Made by a program: the position numbers and the translations under genes. Shown here in pieces: positions 14,405-16,211 of a stretch of DNA of 16,211 nt (its first letter is position 1; each line of letters opens with the position of its first letter). The notes under the pieces are model-generated. The model did not search any database. It was not told the origin of the DNA and saw only the letters and a list, made by a program, of their open reading frames with translations. The stretch is from CAZFZT01 sp964523675 (GTDB lineage: Bacteria; Planctomycetota; Phycisphaerae; Phycisphaerales; SM1A02), in NCBI GenBank assembly GCA_964523675.1, contig CAZFZT010000075.1, positions 1 through 16,211 of the forward strand. Direction: 5' to 3'.

Positions 14405-15358
14405 ATGCGTAAACCTGTCATTGGCATTGATTTAGGCGGCACGAACATGCAGGTCGGCATTGTGCGGCCTGGCGCGAAGATTGTCGCGCGCGCGAACCAT
14501 AAAACGCTTGCGGCGATGGGCTGTGAGGCGGTGATCGAGCGCATCGTCGATGCGGTGCGTGAGGTCTGCGCGGTATCCGGCATTTCGATCAAGCGGATCG
14601 GGGCGGTCGGTCTTGTCGCGCCCGGGGCGGTTGACATCCCGCGCGGCGTTGTGCTTGAAGCTCCGAATCTGAACTGGCAGAACATTCCGCTCAGGTCAAT
14701 CTTGCGGAAGCGGCTGAACCTTCCCATCGTGCTGGACAATGATGTCAACGGCGCGGTCTGGGGCGAGTACAAAGCCGGAGCCGGACAGGGCGCACGCGAT
14801 CTGCTCGGCATCTGGCTCGGGACCGGTGTCGGCGGAGGGCTCATCCTCAACGGCGCGCTCTATCACGGACCACTATTCACAGCCGGCGAGGTCGGCCAGA
14901 CCACCATCATGCCCGATGGAAAAGAGCATGCGCGCACCGTTGAAGACTTCTGCAGCCGCACCGGGATGTCGCGCATCATTCAGCGGCGACTGCGCAGACA
15001 TCCGAAGTCGATCCTCCACGGTTTGACCGACGCGGTCACGAGAACAACCAGTTCCAAGTCGCTCGCAACAGCATACCGAAGAAAGGATGACCTGGCTGTG
15101 GATGTCGTTGATCGCGCGGCGTACCTGCTCGGCATCGCCATTGCGAACTGGGTGACGGTGCTTGCTCTCAACCGCGTGATCGTCGGCGGCGGGGTCACCG
15201 AAACACTCGGCGAGCCGTTTCTGCGCAAGGTGCGCAGAAGCTTTGACGACCATGTCTTCCCGCCGGCCAGCCGCGAGTGTCAGATCGTGAAGACTGAACT
15301 CGAAGCCGATGCGGGATTACTCGGTGCGGCCTTCCTCGCGCGGGAAGGGGTGGTTTAG
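14405..15358 (+). CDS. ROK-family sugar kinase (glucokinase-like), divergent
   Basis: A 317-residue protein. The N-terminal phosphate-binding loop GIDLGGTNMQVGIV (7-20), VGLVAPGAVD (68-77), the catalytic-base motif LDNDVNGAVWGEY (110-122, Asp113) and the second phosphate motif WLGTGVGGGLI (137-147) identify an ASKHA/ROK kinase. However, the zinc-binding CxCGxxGCxE motif is absent: after GEVGQ (161-165) the sequence runs DGKEHARTVEDFCSRTG, and the usual metal-binding His of GE-GH is Gln165. ROK members phosphorylate glucose, N-acetylmannosamine, GlcNAc, fructose or other sugars; the substrate cannot be named here. No N-terminal HTH, so not a ROK repressor. The frame is open upstream through part of the repeat tract, but the ATG at 14405 gives the standard start. 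No Shine-Dalgarno. The TAG stop begins a second repeat tract. Confidence 0.88.
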   Translation: MRKPVIGIDLGGTNMQVGIVRPGAKIVARANHKTLAAMGCEAVIERIVDAVREVCAVSGISIKRIGAVGLVAPGAVDIPRGVVLEAPNLNWQNIPLRSILRKRLNLPIVLDNDVNGAVWGEYKAGAGQGARDLLGIWLGTGVGGGLILNGALYHGPLFTAGEVGQTTIMPDGKEHARTVEDFCSRTGMSRIIQRRLRRHPKSILHGLTDAVTRTTSSKSLATAYRRKDDLAVDVVDRAAYLLGIAIANWVTVLALNRVIVGGGVTETLGEPFLRKVRRSFDDHVFPPASRECQIVKTELEADAGLLGAAFLAREGVV

Positions 15359-15390
15359 GAGTTAGGAGTTAGGAGTTAGGAGTTAGGAGT
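15356..15390. repeat. Heptanucleotide tandem repeat, five TAGGAGT units
   Basis: Five exact copies of TAGGAGT follow one another, starting with the TAG stop of the ROK gene; decayed repeats (TCGGGGT, then TATAGGGG) follow to about 15405. The unit is the same as units 8 and 10 of the tract after gatA, on the same strand. Confidence 0.95.
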
Positions 15391-15426
15391 TCGGGGTTAT
15401 AGGGGTTGGCTGCGCAGCGTCACCCG

Positions 15427-15458
15427 ACCTGTGCACCTGTGGACCTGTGCACCTGTTA
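15427..15458. repeat. Octanucleotide tandem repeat, ACCTGTGN type, four units
   Basis: ACCTGTGC, ACCTGTGG, ACCTGTGC and ACCTGTTA lie head to tail in the convergent gap between the ROK gene and the lipoprotein gene. GTGCAC palindromes form at two unit junctions. A different unit length and sequence from the neighbouring heptamers. Confidence 0.85.
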
Positions 15459-15463
15459 CCCCC

Positions 15464-16039
15464 CTACCTCAATCCGCGTTTGCGACCGAGGGCTTTCATG
15501 CTCTCGTTGAACGCGCGGAGTAGCCGTTTGGCACGTTCCTCATCGTGCTCGATCTTGCCGACGGTTGCGCTGGCTTCGTACACCCGTTCATCGTTGGCCT
15601 GCATCACGATCAGACGTGCAGGCCGATCATCAACGGTGAGCATGACGAACTCGATGGCGTCGTCGGTGAGCCGGCCGTGCTGGCGCACGATCGCCATCTC
15701 GACCTGTTCACCTGCGAAGCGGGCGGCAAGTGGGACATCGCGCCACCGCACGCCGTGCTCGGCCGGCCGCAGCGTCTCGACCTGTTCGTGTTCATCCGCC
15801 AGACTTCGCAGCGCCGCAAGAGCAGTTGCCTGTTCGTCCTCGTGCAGGACCAGCCGCTGGCCGCGCTCTTCATCGCTGAGAACAAGATTGCTCTCCACCG
15901 ACATCGGCTTGGGTTTGGAGTGTTCCACTGCGATGCGCAGCAAACGTGAGGTGCTCTCCACCACTGCGCCGGGTTTCGCACAGCCGGCGAGCAGCGCGAG
16001 CAGAAATGAAACGATGACCGATCGCACGACCGCCTTCAT
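15464..16039 (-). CDS. Predicted lipoprotein of unknown function
   Basis: A 191-residue protein on the minus strand. The N-terminus has two basic residues, a hydrophobic core and the lipobox LLAGC, with Cys20 as the predicted lipidation site, so it should be an exported lipoprotein anchored in a membrane. The mature part is charged and helical, without cysteines or a recognised domain: a Glu/Asp-rich region (54-92), a beta-type region around VEMAIVRQHG to ARLIVMQANDERVYEA (113-156), and a basic helical tail. The plus-strand frame over the same bases gives a Ser/Arg-rich sequence without domain character and is taken as the shadow. The first base of the ATG is the end of the palindrome TATGCT/AGCATA (16039-16056). 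It converges with the ROK gene. Function not recognised. Confidence 0.8.
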   Translation of the reverse strand: MKAVVRSVIVSFLLALLAGCAKPGAVVESTSRLLRIAVEHSKPKPMSVESNLVLSDEERGQRLVLHEDEQATALAALRSLADEHEQVETLRPAEHGVRWRDVPLAARFAGEQVEMAIVRQHGRLTDDAIEFVMLTVDDRPARLIVMQANDERVYEASATVGKIEHDEERAKRLLRAFNESMKALGRKRGLR

Positions 16040-16056
16040 ATGCTGGAAGTAGCATA
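16039..16056 (-). promoter_or_regulatory. Palindrome touching the lipoprotein start codon
   Basis: On the minus strand TATGCT-ACTTCC-AGCATA ends at the A of the ATG. It may be an operator, a hairpin that hides the start, or TATGCT may serve as a -10 element giving a very short leader. No clear -35 was found. Confidence 0.35.
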
Positions 16057-16080
16057 CCCCGTGAAGAGAGGATTCGTGCG

Positions 16081-16211
16081 ATGAGGCGCGCGAGCAAGCA
16101 ACGCTCGGAAGATCGCCTGCCCCCCCCTGCCCCCCCTGCCCCCTGCCCCCTCTGCCCCCCCTGCCCCTGCCCCTTCCGCCCCCGTTCAGCGTCCGCCTTG
16201 TCAGAGCCGCT
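16081..16211 (+). CDS. Possible start of a gene running off the right edge
   Basis: GAGAGGA at 16066-16072 stands 8 bases before an ATG at 16081, and the frame stays open for 43 codons to the window end. The predicted N-terminus is basic (MRRASKQRSEDRL), then a Pro/Cys-rich stretch coded by the C-rich repeat, then a Ser/Ala-rich part. No domain is visible. The repeat could instead be plain intergenic sequence, and the good ribosome binding site could be chance, so this is a weak call. If real, the gene diverges from the lipoprotein gene. Confidence 0.3.
   Translation, partial: MRRASKQRSEDRLPPPAPPAPCPLCPPCPCPFRPRSASALSEP
16117..16174. repeat. C-rich tandem repeat, CTGCn, seven units
   Basis: Seven CTG triplets are each followed by three to seven C (one with a T), so unit lengths vary from 6 to 10 bases. 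The minus strand is therefore a run of G tracts separated by CA, able in principle to form G-quadruplexes. Such tracts are also prone to sequencing and assembly error. Confidence 0.9.

Noticed and set aside
14294..15390. CRISPR array or telomere-like repeat
   Set aside because: Units are 7 bases with no spacers, and the tracts are internal and short; TTAGG similarity to telomeres is superficial.
15447..16052. Plus-strand 201-codon frame over the lipoprotein gene
   Set aside because: Ser/Arg/Cys-rich with no domain; the minus-strand frame has a clean signal peptide and lipobox.

Overview
The window looks like a draft-genome scaffold from a member of the Planctomycetota, most likely of the Phycisphaerae type. 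Reasons: GC-rich sequence; a helix-turn-helix protein with a long acidic linker and two C-terminal membrane helices, of a kind I recall from planctomycete genomes; an HU protein with a basic N-terminal extension; an isolated nuoB; and many starts with no Shine-Dalgarno sequence. This placement comes from reading only, not from a search. A run of exactly 100 N (7773-7872) marks an assembly gap of unknown true length.

Left part (1-5027). The 5' end of a dsbD-type thiol:disulfide reductant transporter gene runs leftwards off the window. It diverges from fliM (flagellar motor switch). After fliM come a multi-pass membrane protein of unknown role and, 20 bases later, a cardiolipin synthase. A small helix-turn-helix regulator follows, with its own promoter and a good ribosome binding site.

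Middle (5085-9655). A leftward pair, an ACT-domain protein and a one-module PqiA-like membrane protein, overlaps by ATGA. Upstream of it is an array of four 17-base hairpins, then tRNA-Gln(CTG) with promoter and terminator. Next are a YbdK-type glutamate-cysteine ligase-like enzyme cut by the N gap and a class II glutamine amidotransferase after the gap. They only appear fused because the N run keeps the frame open. A leftward tRNA-Ser(GCT) with its own terminator and an HU gene with promoter and terminator follow.

Right part (9763-16211). murQ (cell-wall sugar recycling), a stand-alone nuoB (complex I), the HTH/acidic/membrane protein, then gatC and gatA (tRNA-dependent amidation, ATGA overlap, no gatB here) and a divergent ROK-family sugar kinase. 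The ROK gene lies between two heptanucleotide repeat tracts of the form TAGGNGT, each of which begins with the TAG stop codon of the preceding gene. An octamer repeat, a leftward lipoprotein gene and a C-rich CTGCn repeat close the window.

Most genes are housekeeping and do not form one pathway. The best candidates for something new are the hairpin array with compensating stem changes (6146-6245), the stop-codon-anchored heptamer repeats around the ROK gene, the membrane-tethered HTH protein, and the ligase/amidotransferase pair at the gap.
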